Positions 11,498 through 22,859 of a stretch of DNA of 64,000 bases are shown one piece after another. The position numbers and the translations under genes were made by a program. The notes under the pieces are model-generated. The model was given only the letters and a program-made list of their open reading frames with translations, was not told the DNA's origin and did no database searches. This stretch comes from Ceratothoa steindachneri (taxonomy: Eukaryota; Arthropoda; Malacostraca; Isopoda; Cymothoidae): assembly GCA_963969495.1 (NCBI GenBank), contig OZ018326.1, positions 576,631 to 640,630 on the forward strand, given 5' to 3'. The first letter of the stretch is position 1; the number at the start of each line of letters is the position of its first letter.

Positions 11498-12060
11498 AGC
11501 AAATCCCAGCTTCCCTTTCTTCAGATTAGTCTGACCAAAACCAATGATCCCTAGTGATCACATCCCTACTATTTTGCAGTTACCTTTGCACCTAGGAAAG
11601 ACTTTCCGAAGGCAGACTAGGACAAATTGGATGCAGGATCGGTGACGCAAGAACCGAACTCAACAAAATCCAACGATTTAGATACCTAATCTTATCCAGC
11701 AAAAAGAAATTCGACACTAGTTTAGTTAAATATAAACTAACATGCTATACCGCTTAATGCGGCCTCACAAAAAAAAACATGTCAAGACTCTAGAGTGTCC
11801 TAAATCTACCAAGCGATTTATCACCAACGCTAGGTTGCAAGAATGCCAGACCTCGAGAATCCTCCTCTAAGAGACTGGTTTAGAACCCATCACCATCCTT
11901 TTGCATAGAAGAGGGAGGGACCTCTGGGCGAGGCTGGAGAAAATTCTCCTCATGGAGCCTCTAGCGGCTCTTCACCCAAAGGTTGACAGAGGTAGTTATA
12001 GAAAAAACCTCCCACACACCAAAACACTGGAACCCGTGCCTAAATATAACTAGACAGACC
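11498..12060 (+). pseudogene. jockey-like non-LTR RT C-terminal fragment
   Basis: Reading the plus strand across frames gives a jockey-type post-RT region: FRYL.LILSSKKKFDTSLVKYK (about 11,675-11,740) resembles the YLGLxLD...FxxHI block, and TCYTALMRPH-like codons follow near 11,740-11,770. After that comes a patch matching the thumb/C-terminal region (MSRL.SVLNL, RPRESS). Several stops and frameshifts are present. The 5' part is absent; the element seems to have inserted into, or been joined to, the gypsy integrase at about 11,497. The assignment is inferred from motif order. Confidence 0.45.
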
Positions 12061-12129
12061 GAGAGAAAAGACGAGAAAAATATTAATAATAATCAAAAGT
12101 TAAAGAAAGTAAGAACCAAATAAAAATCA

Positions 12130-12225
12130 TGTAGTGGGACATAATACAAGGATCCCGTAGTGGGACAAAATATAAGATCGAGTAGTGAAACAAAATAAAA
12201 AAATATCCCTTAGTGGCAAACAAAT
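12130..12225 (+). repeat. imperfect GTAGTGGGACAAAATA repeats
   Basis: Four degenerate units (GTAGTGGGACATAATA, GTAGTGGGACAAAATA, GTAGTGAAACAAAATA, TTAGTGGCAAACAAAT) spaced about 25-32 bp apart. They may belong to the 3' UTR of the preceding jockey-like fragment. Non-coding. Confidence 0.55.
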
Positions 12226-13475
12226 TCCACGAAAATAAAAAATAAAGGAGAAGGCCCGCTCAATGGGCACCTTTCAGACTACCACTTCCTTCCTTTTTCC
12301 TCACTATACTACCCTCCCCCTCTCTGCCTTACTTCTCCCTTTCTTATTCTATCTTTCTACAGAATAAAAAAAATATACTGAACGCCATTATTTGCTGTTC
12401 ACGACCTCTAATCAACTACGTAACCACGAAAGGAGGCGACAAATTAATTGATAGAGAAAGCTCACGTCCAAAATTTGAATTAGATTTTAAATACGACCAT
12501 ATAAAATGGATCTCACTTAACATAATTTTAATCTATAGCCAGATAACAAAAACTGCATTCGCCGTTATTATAACGTTCCCAAATAAAATTGGTAAAGTCA
12601 AACACACGCAGAAGGAGTTAATTTCTTCCTAAACTATAAACGAATTTCAAACATGAATTGATAGCATATTTGCTGTTCAGGAAAAACACGTTTCTGTTTC
12701 CATAATGATATAAAATTCCCGCCATTATCCTGGAAGTGTCTCCATAAATATTCTGTATTTGGAAAAAGATTTAAACTATTAGTAAATAGGCTGCATATTT
12801 TCTGCCTACGAACTTTAATGGCACAGTTTTACTTCTCTGGATACCTTTCATTTATGATTATTACTCTCTGCTCATTTTCTTTATTAGGAGTATCCTGGTG
12901 TTTCACCTCTATTCTATTTTCTGGTAACATTTGCTTTTCTTCAATAAAGTATCAAAGAATAATGAGTTAATTAGGGTTTTGAGAGATGTCGAAGAGTATA
13001 TTCATTTCGAAATGTCTAACCATACTTGTCAGCAAAAATAAAGCTCTAAAAGGAGAAATATTGCAATTAATGTATTTTACATGTTATTGACGTTTTTTTT
13101 TTAGCAAGAACCTACAGTTTAACCTGTAATGCAGACTATGTTAAAATAGCATACAGCATTTGCCATATTATTATATATGATCAGAGGGAATTTTGTACTT
13201 CTTCAAACCCAAGATAGCTTTAATATGCATCTGGCAGCAGTGTATTCAGCCGCTAGTACATATCTTAAAATATTTACACAAATGCCAAGCTATTATAACT
13301 ATAAGTACTGAATTTTATTTACCATATAAGAATCTATTGTGAAGAAAAGTAGAAAAAAAGGTTTAGAAAAGAATCTATATTCAGCATAAAGCTCTTCTAC
13401 AAATATCGCAAAATCATTTATCCAACATATGATGATTAATTTTTGCCAACTCTAGTATTTTCATTCTACAAAACT
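12226..13475. other. intergenic
   Basis: A pyrimidine-rich stretch (12,270-12,360) is followed by AT-rich DNA. No motif recognised. Confidence 0.4.
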
Positions 13476-13556
13476 GAAATCCTCGAACCCAGGATCTTAT
13501 AAATCAGATACTCGTATATTAACCTATTTGATCAACCAAAGGAGCCATTTCTATGG
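13476..13556 (-). mobile_element. possible tRNA-derived SINE head
   Basis: On the minus strand a box-A-like TTTGGTTGATCAAATAGG (about 13,524-13,541) is followed about 35-40 bp later by GGTTCGAGG (13,481-13,489), a near-perfect box B core. No paired acceptor stem is visible, so it is not a tRNA gene. A decayed tRNA-derived SINE is the best guess; chance is possible. Confidence 0.35.
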
Positions 13557-14143
13557 AGATCTCCACCTAGTTTAAAGAGCAACACTGAGTTTTAATTCTC
13601 TGAAAAGTATCAACTGGGAAAAAGGTTGAAGCATGATGTAGATCAAAGCAATCACTAAAGCAATAAAGATTTTATCCGAAACGCTTCTCCGGAAATTATT
13701 AAAATAGATTTAAATAATATTTATTAGAGCACGCAGAAATAGGCAAGCGTTAAATTGATATTTTTCTCAAATATTGTGGAAAATATAAGCAAATACCTCA
13801 AAATCGTATGAAATATTTAATATAAGATTTGAAACATTGCACTTTAAAAAATATTTAACTATATCACATTAGGCTATAAGCTTATTACCGAAAGTTTTTT
13901 CAGCTTTTCGGAGAAGGATATTTGGAACAAAAACATCCATATAATCTGCACGAACAAATAAGAATATTTCTAAACAAGCAAGTTAAACATTCAAATTGTC
14001 GATCTCGTTTTACGCTCTCTCCAGAGCGTCACGATGCCAAATCACGGCGGAATTGATACCCACTTCTGTCGAATCAATATGAGATCCCGTTTCCCTAATC
14101 TCAAAATGTCGAGAAATATAAATAACAAACATCCAGATAGCAG

Positions 14144-14951
14144 GGCACACGCGAGTCTCACCTTGCTATTCTCCTCCCCCCTCCCGTTACCTCGCAGGAG
14201 TAATTCGATTATACATAAAACTGTTCGGCAGGAGAAAAAGAAGACTTTTTCGTTTTCGTCACGAGATCGATAAGAACCTGCCGGGATAGAGTTCCCTAAG
14301 CAAGTTACGAAGGATTTTCATTTTTCTTGGGCAATACCAGGTTGCACCAAGTATAATCGGCACAGTTCGATTACCAAAGATCGTCAAGTGATCTTACCTC
14401 CAAGTACCCTCGCACAGTTCGAGTACCAAAGATTGACAAGCGATCTTACCCTATCTGAGTTTGACAACCCAAACTAGATAGATTTCTCACCCAAAAGAGA
14501 AGCTCTACAAGCGCAACTAAATCACTAGAAAGGCATACAACCATATGGAAGGCACCTGCGGGTCTCACCTTGCTATTCCCCTCCCCCCTCCCATGATGTC
14601 GTGGGAGTAATTCGAGTATAAAACTTGTTCGGCAGGAGAAAAAGAAGACTTTTTCGTTTTCGTCACGAGATTGATAAGAACTTGCCGGGATAGAGTTCCC
14701 TCAGAAAGTTACGAAGGATTTTTCTTTTTTTGGGGCAATACCAGGTTGCACCAAGTATAATCGGCACAGTTCGATTACCAAAGATCGTCAAGTGATCTTA
14801 CCTCCAAGTACCTTCGCACAGTTCGAGTAGCAAAGATTGACAAGTGATCTTAACCTATCTGAGTTTGACAACCCAAACTAGATAGATTTCTCACCCAAAA
14901 GATATGTTCTACAAGCGAAACCAAATAACTCCAAAGGCATACAACCATATG
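14144..14951. repeat. tandem dimer of a 407-bp unit with nested internal repeats
   Basis: Unit 1 is 14,144-14,550 and unit 2 is 14,551-14,951. They share nearly all sequence, for example GGGCAATACCAGGTTGCACC and GAGTTTGACAACCCAAACTA. Within each unit a stretch of about 40 bp is duplicated (CACAGTTCGATTACCAAAGA then CACAGTTCGAGTACCAAAGA). Each unit has a TATA-like stretch (CATAAAAC / TATAAAAC) before GTTCGGCAGGAGAAAAAG. It could be a satellite dimer, or doubled LTR/promoter sequence. No coding potential is evident. Confidence 0.9.
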
Positions 14952-16920
14952 CAACCCTGGTCTAAAAAAACCGTTTCAAGGTCATAAGCGTCCGAAACAT
15001 ACCCTCCTCATCGGCGTTTGTTTTGATTCTTTCAAATCCGCGTGACTTCACTTGTCCACTCCTCGTTCAAAGTAACGCCATCTATTGAGAAGCAAATAAA
15101 CTACACTCACGACGCCTCTCCGGGCCAGATTCGAGTGAAGGTATTTCGTTTGGATTTTCTGGATAAAATACTTTATGTGAGTAATCAATTCTATCGTTAT
15201 GTCCCCGTGCCTTTAACGTAGAGTATTGTGTATATCTTAAAGACGAATTCTTTGTAAAGTAAATTGTTCTCCCTTAAAACAACCTGAAACCGAGTGTCGG
15301 TAAAGAGACTTAAGAAACATTTTTAAGTTGTATTTTGTATGTGTATATATTAATTTTTATTGGAGTTCATTAATATACAGTAAAAGTCTATTTTGGTTGA
15401 AGTGTTTAAATTATCCTTGAACGAGTTGCGTTGGCAGTATTTAGTATATTAATGAGAGAACTACCCTTTTTATTCATTCAATAGAATAAAGATTAGAAAA
15501 GCGCTCTTAGAGATCGATCCTGTATTGATCACTGGAAGTACGAACATATGACTCATTTTTATTAATCATAATAATAAAAACATTATAATCTCGGCTAACC
15601 CACGACATTGTCTTTCTAGTGTTGTATACTTGGCTGGACAGACCCATAGCGTCTTTTGACGCGAGTATTAAGAGCGAATTAATCCAAGAGGGGAGTCTGC
15701 TCTGAGAAGCCTTATAACGTATTTTTTTCCGTAATCGCATCGATGTGTCTTGGAAATGGAGACAGTTGCACTCATAAAACTTCTCCGCGTTCAGTAAAAG
15801 AACGCTTATTAATACTATAACGCTTCTTTGTCAGTCGCGCATCGACTACTCACATTAATTTTCAATTATAGATTATAACCTAATTTTCTTTCTTCCAGTG
15901 TATATTTTTCTGTTTATTTGTCTGAGAGAAAGTTTCTCAAAGAATCTATCAACATTTAGACTTGGGATACATTTTGAAAAATTTCTATAGTAAAAAATAT
16001 ATAAAGTAAAAGTGCTTGAGATACAAGTTGGCGGAACCTTAAAATTATGTTTCTTTTCTCTATGGATACATTTTTGGTGTAGTTTCTCTGTTGTGAGCTT
16101 ATCGATTTTTCCCCTCATTCACTCTAATACTGAAACGAAACTGTTTCATTCCTTCAGGATTTATCCATTATTAAAATTTTTCGGTAAACAATATTACTTC
16201 TGACAAGAAATTTTCCCAAGGGAAAAGAAGTGAACGAAAGAAAGGCAGTTCACTTAGCACACAAACACAATTATGAAAATATTTAATAAATATTTTAGCT
16301 TTAGTTTATTGGTCAGAATGACATAATCTCGGATTTGAATCTCAAATTAAAAATACATTCACAATGTTTCGGCTCAATTATTTAAATATAAAAGAAGCTG
16401 AGTTATGAGCGTTAAATATTCAAAATGGAAGTTAAGAATAATAAACAAGTATTGTGTATTACAATGAGCAGTAGCTTTAAGTATTGATGCAATTTGAGTG
16501 ATAGTAAGTTTTATCAATTGTGAATGATGAACGGCAATAAAACGCCATTAAACTCCAGAAGAGAGAGGAATTTTTTTTCCGGTAATATGATGTGAAATGT
16601 AATTGATTTATAGGAATCAATGTCTTAAAAGGCAGTAAAGAAAGACATAGAGACAACACATAATTCCTCCTAATAAAATACATTTTTTCCAAAAGGTCAT
16701 ATTATTTATTAACTAACAACCGAAGCTCAGCAAAGATTAAATAATTCTTTCCATCTAAGTATATACATACATGATAAATAACACCTACAAGGAAAATGGA
16801 TAAAAACGATTCCGAGCGCTTTCGTCTTCATTCTAAAAGACCTCTTCATGGAATAACGTAGGTCAGGCCAGACTATGTCTTAAATAGTAAGGAGAGGGGG
16901 GGTTAAAGCAGCTACCTGCA
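14952..16920. other. intergenic, nothing recognised
   Basis: Mixed then AT-rich DNA. Open frames of 60-80 codons on both strands show no motif and have the composition of AT-rich noise. Confidence 0.4.
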
Positions 16921-16921
16921 T

Positions 16922-17320
16922 CAAAACCCTAACTAGGGGGTACAAATTCTTTAAACACTTTAATTTGTGATTTAATATAATTAGATATGATAGGATCTAG
17001 GCTAAACAATCCAGGGCCAATATTAAAATTTGGGAAAGTATTAATAGAGATACATTCCAAAATATTTCTTGAAATGTAGTGTGTACATTTAATAATAGGT
17101 TTAGCACTATTCCAATTAATAGTATGATCCTGACTATAGATATGTAAAAATAATGCAGATTTTTGACAAAAATTACGAACATTAGTTTGGTGCTGTTTAA
17201 CTCTAACATTCAATTCTTTACCTGTCTGTCCATTAGGGCATTTTCCACAATTATTGCAACCAATAGAATATACAATGCTTGGTTTAGGTGGTGATTTTTT
17301 ATGAGAAGGCGATGGATAGT
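16922..17320 (-). pseudogene. Penelope-like element GIY-YIG endonuclease remnant
   Basis: The minus strand reads IVYSIGCNNCGKCPNGQTGK, then ELNVRVKQHQTNVRN, then SALFLHIYSQDHTINWNSAK, and then an ILECISINT block. This is the order of the Penelope endonuclease: a GIY-like IVYSI, a C-x2-C pair, a degenerate YIGxTGR (here PNGQTGK), the R...H stretch, an H...H pair, DW..AK, and the catalytic Glu region (ILE). The YIG Tyr is lost. The fragment runs into a CR1-like copy at about 17,414. The RT domain that should precede it is absent. It was a single-strand DNA nuclease used in retrotransposition. Confidence 0.75.
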
Positions 17321-17413
17321 GTTTTCATATTTAAAAATAACTTATGTTCAAAGGTTTTAGTAAACGAGGTAATTTAATGAAAATTTGGTTAAAAGGTAAA
17401 ACTAATACATTTA

Positions 17414-18537
17414 TCACGTGTCTGACCACTCCCCAATCTTCTGAAGATCATCTTGAAGGCAGGCAGTACTTCTTTCCTTTGCGACCTTCATACCAAGCTT
17501 GGTATCATCGGCAAATTTAGTAATCTTGGCAACCATGTCACCGTCCATGTCGTAGACGTAGATGATGTATAGTAGTGGTCCTAGGACATAACTTTGAGGA
17601 ACACCGCTAGTAATGGGCACCTACTCAGAAGCAGGTCCATTCAAAACTACCCGTTGCCGTCTGCCGTTTAGCCAGTTCTCTATCCTGCTTGCTGCATTTT
17701 CGTCTACGCCCATTGCACGCCCTTTCCGAAGGAGGCGGCTGTGTGGTACGTTATCGAAGGCTTTTTGAAAGTCTAAGTATATAAATCCACCGCCTTACCT
17801 CGGTCGTGCTCACTAAAAACTAAGTGGAAGAATTCCATAGGATTCGTTAGGCATGACCAGTGCCTTCGGAACCCATGCTGGGAACTCCTCAATCGAAAAG
17901 TTGGACTCTAAATATAAGGCAATTTTGTCCACCAAGTTGCTTTCCATGATTTTACCGACTATTGAGGATAAGCTAATAGTCGATAGTTCGACAGATGCCT
18001 AGAGTCTCCATTTTTGAGAATAGGAGTTACCTCCGCTTCACGCCAGTCTCTAGGAACGCATCTGGTCCAGATTGACATGTTGAAGATTGTGCTCAAATGT
18101 CGTAACAGTTCATCGCGCATTTATTTCAACACTTTAGGTAAATCCCGTCCGGGCCAGGGTACTTATTCGTCTTTAGATCCCTGACCTTTTTTTCTATTTC
18201 TCCTTGGGTGAAGTCCATTTCTTCCAGGTTTTCACCCAAGTAGGACTCTGTCGTCCAGGAGGTTAGCATTTTCTGCATCTGATTGCTTTAATTCCCCCTC
18301 CTCATTCATTAAAGGGCCAATCGTGCGATGGATTAGCTTACGGCTAGCCACTCGGAGCTCCTCGACACGCTTTGCCCCCCTTATGCTGGACTTCACTCTC
18401 CTAGCTATCCTAGGGTATTCATCAAAGTCTCCTGAAATCTTTGACTGCAGATACACCGTTCTTTTCTCCCTCAGCAGTTGACCAATTTCTCGATTAAAAC
18501 AATTTGGTTGAAAAGAAGAACGACGGAGGATTTTCAA
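17414..18537 (-). pseudogene. CR1-like ORF2 RT domain (broken, truncated)
   Basis: RT pieces on the minus strand include the pre-RT segment KSSIRGAKRVEELRVASRKL (18,340-18,400), a degenerate PGPDG region near 18,150, and VPQSYVLGPLLYIIYVYDMD (degenerate VPQGSVLGPLLF). FADDTKLGM follows with an intact FADD catalytic pair (about 17,505-17,520). The copy ends shortly after. It is highly similar to 59,549-60,760 on the plus strand. Confidence 0.85.
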
Positions 18538-18585
18538 AGGAATGAATCATGATTGAAGACTCATGAATGTAGTTTTGAATCTATT

Positions 18586-19447
18586 TCACGAATCTTCAAC
18601 ACTCTCGTACACTTCTAGCCTAGCATCAGTCAATCCAGCACGAAGACCTGCAAAGTCTGCTAATCTTAAATCAAGATTCCTTGATTCACTAGTCGCATAC
18701 TCTACCTTGGGGACCTTGACTATAAACCTAACTAGTCGGTGATCACTGTCACCGAGCTCTTCGCCTGCAGAGAGATCCTCAACGATGTCATCCTCAGAGG
18801 TGAAAACCATGTCGAGGGTATTATTGCCTCTCGTCGGCTCTCTCACCCATTGAGTCAGGAACTCGTTGTTTGTGAACTCCAGGAGTAGTGCGTTCTCACC
18901 ACAGGTTTCTCTGGTATCCCAGTCAACTTGGGTGTTGAAAAACACCCATGGCGATGTACACTCTTCCTTGTACAAGTTCACCCAGCAGCAGGTAAAAATC
19001 CCTCTCCTTTTCAACGAGTTGGGTAGGGGGTCTGTAAAGCATTAGGATCCTGTATTTGGCAGGACCTATGTCTAGGTCAACACCTAGTAACTCGTGGTCG
19101 AATACAATTTTGCAGTTCGTCGATTTGAGCCTATCCTTGACATACAACATCGCACTGCCACCCTATCTATCTGGTTTATCTTTTGGGAATTGTTGGTAAC
19201 CTGGAATCGTGAATTCACCTTCAAAATCTCGGTTTGAGGTTTTTACCCACGACGCTATTATGGCCACCATTTCAGGTTCTTCTGTCGCTGCAAAACGACG
19301 TAGTTCAAGAAACTGTTTTCTGATTAACCTCGCATTAAACAGAGGAACTTTCAGGAAGTCACCGAATGTAGAACTTCCTACGCTCTTCCGTTTCCCGTCT
19401 TGCTTGTCTCTCCGTTCTCTTTTGGTGGTGTGGTGGCACCCTTTCAA
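18586..19447 (-). pseudogene. CR1-like ORF2 endonuclease domain (broken)
   Basis: An AP-endonuclease-like domain of ORF2. It begins with KVPLFNARLI and EEPEMVAIIASWVKT (the catalytic Glu of the usual ESW is changed to A), then FEGEFTIPGYQQF, a YVKDRLKS stretch, VDLDIGP and a broken GDFN region (AMGVFQHPS). It ends with GEELGDSDHRLVRF carrying the intact S-D-H triad. Reading frames change at about 19,160 and 18,960. The lost Glu and GDFN make it inactive. In living copies this domain nicks the target for primed reverse transcription. Confidence 0.85.
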
Positions 19448-20690
19448 GTGACTTCCGCGAAGGTCTTTCCAGGGGTGACTTTGACGTACTGGCGCATGTC
19501 TGCCTTTACTCTAGTCAGGACCGTCCTTTGAGTCCGCTCAACGACATCTTGTATCAGGTTTGAGAGTACAGCCTCTCCTTTAAAGGAAAGCTGCACCCCA
19601 TTCCTTTGGTAGAGATATTTCTTATCATAAAAGATGCGGTAGGGGTCGACAAAAAATACCCCTTCCGCCATGCGACATTCCTCGAGTGAGCGATCCGTCT
19701 TGGACCTCTTCTCGGCAGCATCTCGACCACGACACCTCTGCGGGTTTTCAACCCACAGTCATCCACAGCCCCTATGACTGTCTGAAGGATCCGCCTGTGG
19801 GGCCTACCCTACATACTCTTATGTAGAGGTCGTTGCCACTTACCATCAGGGCAACGACTGAACTCACAGAAATCTAAGATTTCTCAGCCTATACTCTTAT
19901 CTGGTGGTTCCCACGACCTGGGAGGCAGCTTACCCTCACACTGGTGCGAAGGCGAACCGCTAGCATGGTTTGCAAATCCCTGATTGAGAATCACCGATAA
20001 GAACGACCCTCGCACATTTTGCTGCAGAGGACAGAGTCTTCCCTTTCGGTAGTGACTTCTCTGTTTCCTCTTTCTTCTTCTATTTTTCTTCTAACTCTTC
20101 TTTCTTTTTCCTATATTCCTCCGGTTTAACTTGTGTTTCTGCTTTCTATTCTTCTGTTTCTACCTTCTCTTCATTTTTTCCTTTTTTTCCTCTTTCTCTT
20201 CTTCTTTTAGGTCCGTTGAGTCAGTCCCGTAGAAGCTGACTCTAGCTCTGGGACGTTGAAAGGCTGGCGTGGCACTGTTGATGCAGTACTTGCTTCTTGG
20301 GAGAGGGTCTCGTCAGTGGATCCACACACGTCGGTGGGAGATACATCGGTAGCTGACTGGACCTCTAGTCTTGAGGACAACTCGACCATCCTGTCCTCGA
20401 GACGGCAAAGCTGACGCGCGTGTTCAGACTCTATGTTCTGCAGCTTCCTCTATATTTCTTTAGAGTCCTCCTCAGATGATCTATATAGATCCTTGAGCTC
20501 TTGCACTTCTCCTTTAAGGATACAGTCAGTGCAGATACTTACCGGGTGGTATTTGGACTAACACCCCTCCAGGTAGGACTGAAAGAATCCGCGATCGGCT
20601 TCCTTTTGAGGCTACTTCCGTTTGATAACACGCCCTATAGCGAGCCTAATTGTAACAACGGGAAGTTCTGCGAGATGGCGTGAAGGTCAA
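19444..20690 (-). pseudogene. CR1-like ORF1: coiled coil, Lys/Glu-rich linker, SGNH esterase (dead)
   Basis: In order along the minus strand: a Cys pair (CTDC, about 20,535) near the N-terminus, a likely coiled-coil region (LEDRMVELSSRLEVQS), and a linker very rich in Lys and Glu (about 20,040-20,210). Then comes VVLIGDSQSG, with GDS encoded at 19,987-19,995, matching block I (catalytic Ser) of SGNH/GDSL hydrolases. Block V lies near the end, where the partner copy has DGVHL; here it reads NGVQL (19,591-19,602), losing both catalytic Asp and His. ORF1 esterases are known from CR1/L2 elements, and their role in the cycle is unsettled. Several frameshifts and stops are present. Confidence 0.75.
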
Positions 20691-22030
20691 AATTCAATGC
20701 CAGCGCCTTTATATAGATAAAGTAAAATCCACTTCCGGCGCCTGGGTAACATTAACTTCCAGCGGCTCTGTATAAATAGTAAAGCATTGGCCTGGGTAAA
20801 TTAGTATTGTGCTAAGAGGAGACGTCGCGTAAATTAAGGCCTGTAGGTTTTGATTGGTGGCCGAGTGTAGGCGGGAATTAAGTTGTGATAATTGTTAAAT
20901 ATTAACTAAAACATTGATTGCCCTCTGAATAATTCCGCACGTAAATAAGACCCGGCCATAATTATTGTAATATGACCCACTGCCCTGATCGCTTGCATTA
21001 TCCTTACAAGTGTCTATTTTGTCTCTTCTTATAGCTCCTTTCTCTCGGGTTCCCTATACCCGAAGAGCCCGAAGACAAGAAAAAATAAGAAACAAATGAG
21101 AAAAGATCTCTCGAGCTCAGCTTCCTCCTCGGCAAATACTCGCTCGATCCCTACTTTCGAGGCTGACTGTGGTTACTGGAATACAAGTTGTATTTCCATC
21201 ATAACTTCGAACAGGCCAAGTACTAATCGGCCATAAGTGCAAACTCCTGTGCTGTTGTTAAGTACTCGAGCTCAGTGCTCCTACCCCTCGTGCTCCTATA
21301 AAGCAGCCGAATCTTTGTAAACCTTTGTAAATCTTTCTAAACCTATTCGGCTAGTTATTCCTTTGCATTTATCTTTCATGTCCAGTATTTTATTTTTGTT
21401 TGTACAATAGCAATGTTTATTTTGTTTCGCCCAGTTTGATATACAAAACCCTCTAGATAGTTGAATTAATTCTGCCAAATATAACTAGTCACTCTTTGAG
21501 ATTTATTGAAACCCAAAGTTCAATTGCATTATTCGAGGCACGCATAGTTGCCCTGCGTGCTATGCGCCAACCGTTCCGAGACACGAAAAGCAAACGGAGC
21601 TTAGAAGATCTAACCCGACTTAAGACACCTAGCATAAATCTTACACATGTATCTACTTTGGAATATTTTTTAATTTTTTTTTCAGTCCTTTCAACACAAT
21701 GAGAGCCTGAGGCAGTTTAATTTCCTTTCACTGGAAAATCATCGTCTGCACGGGCAAAATTACTGCAATCATTCTATTACTAAACGTGTTCTCTAATATA
21801 AATTACAATGATCAACACACTTTTTGTTGACATATGTTTTGTAGTTGTTTTTAACTAATTTTGACGTGCTGATGACCTTGGCTCAATTCTGGCCGCGACA
21901 GAAATGGGAGTAGAAGTGAGTCGGGGGAAACAACCTTCCCAAAATTAATGCGAGGAATTTAAATAACAAACAATACAGTGTGGTTGGAGGTTACTAAAGT
22001 AATCAAAGCTGCGTGCTATAAGGCTTATGA
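20691..22030. other. intergenic, mixed composition
   Basis: 20,691-21,290 is GC-richer and might include the CR1-like 5' UTR or another old repeat. 21,290-22,030 is AT-rich. No gene or RNA recognised. Confidence 0.4.
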
Positions 22031-22790
22031 AAAGGTAGAAACAAAAATAAATTTTACTAATTTACACAGAATTCACAATATATTTAGAATGAAATAATGG
22101 CAATGGATACTCGATGTTTACAGTAATCAACCTAACGGAGTTAGTTGGATCGAACAGAGGCGTGTTTTACGTGAGTGTTCGGGAGGTTATAACGAGCCTG
22201 GGTACGTATGTACACAGTTAGGGATAACTGGCAAGGATGTCGCAGATGATTCGTCTCAGCCTGGCTTGGGTTCGAGTCATTAAGAGATGAAACGGGAAAC
22301 GGTTGGTTATTCAAGTGACTTTAACAACAGGAAGTTTGACTTCTAGTAATAAGACTAAATGGAGGGAGCATTCGTGCTAAACGAAATTTACCGAAACCAA
22401 GGACTGGGGCTCAGATCCTTTGGTATAATTCTTGCCTTCGACTCGTAGGGAAACGGAGAGCGAACGAGAATGAAGTGTCTCGTTGAGAGTGGCAAGCCTA
22501 TACTCTCGATGCCAAATTGGGACCAGCCGGAACCTTTTGTTCCTCAGGCCAAGGGGGTGCTCTTTTTGTCAAACACGGCGCTGAGGGATAGAAAGTACCC
22601 CCGCGGGGGTTTCTTGAAACCGCAATCGGAGGTGACAGAGGCTTGCGTTTGACATTCCAATCCTTCTCTTATCGCTGAAAGCAGTTTGATATTTGGACTG
22701 TTCCCACTACTCTCGCTTGGCGTTGTCTGACCTCGGGGCTTCGATGGGGTACATGGTGGCAAGGAATTTCTATTCTCGACAAGAATAGTT
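22031..22790 (-). other. possible LTR-like block
   Basis: The low-coordinate edge, AAGGTAGAAACAAAAATAAA (about 22,033), resembles the edge of the LTR-like block at 6,497 (AGGTAGAAAAATAAACTTTA). In both cases a GC-richer stretch of some 750-1,000 bp lies on the same side. No terminal TG/CA pair or pol sequence is confirmed. An unidentified repeat is equally possible. Confidence 0.25.
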
Positions 22791-22859
22791 TCCTAAATGT
22801 TATATCTAGCTCCAAACCATAACTTAAGATAACATCACCCATTACTAAATACTTACAGG

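Larger units (their letters stand above)
17414..20690 (-). mobile_element. old CR1-like retrotransposon copy, 3' end missing
   Basis: This is a minus-strand copy of the family also present at 58,325-61,586. Reading down from 20,690 it holds ORF1 with an SGNH-esterase domain, then endonuclease, then RT up to just past the FADD box. It breaks at 17,414, inside the codons that in the other copy sit at about 60,760, and joins Penelope sequence. The ORF2 C-terminus and 3' UTR are missing. Many stops and frameshifts show it is older than the plus-strand copy. Because non-LTR elements normally lose the 5' end, the missing 3' end suggests a later deletion or rearrangement. Confidence 0.85.

Noticed and set aside
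20040..20215. A polypyrimidine regulatory tract
   Set aside because: It is the complement of the Lys/Glu-rich linker of the CR1-like ORF1.
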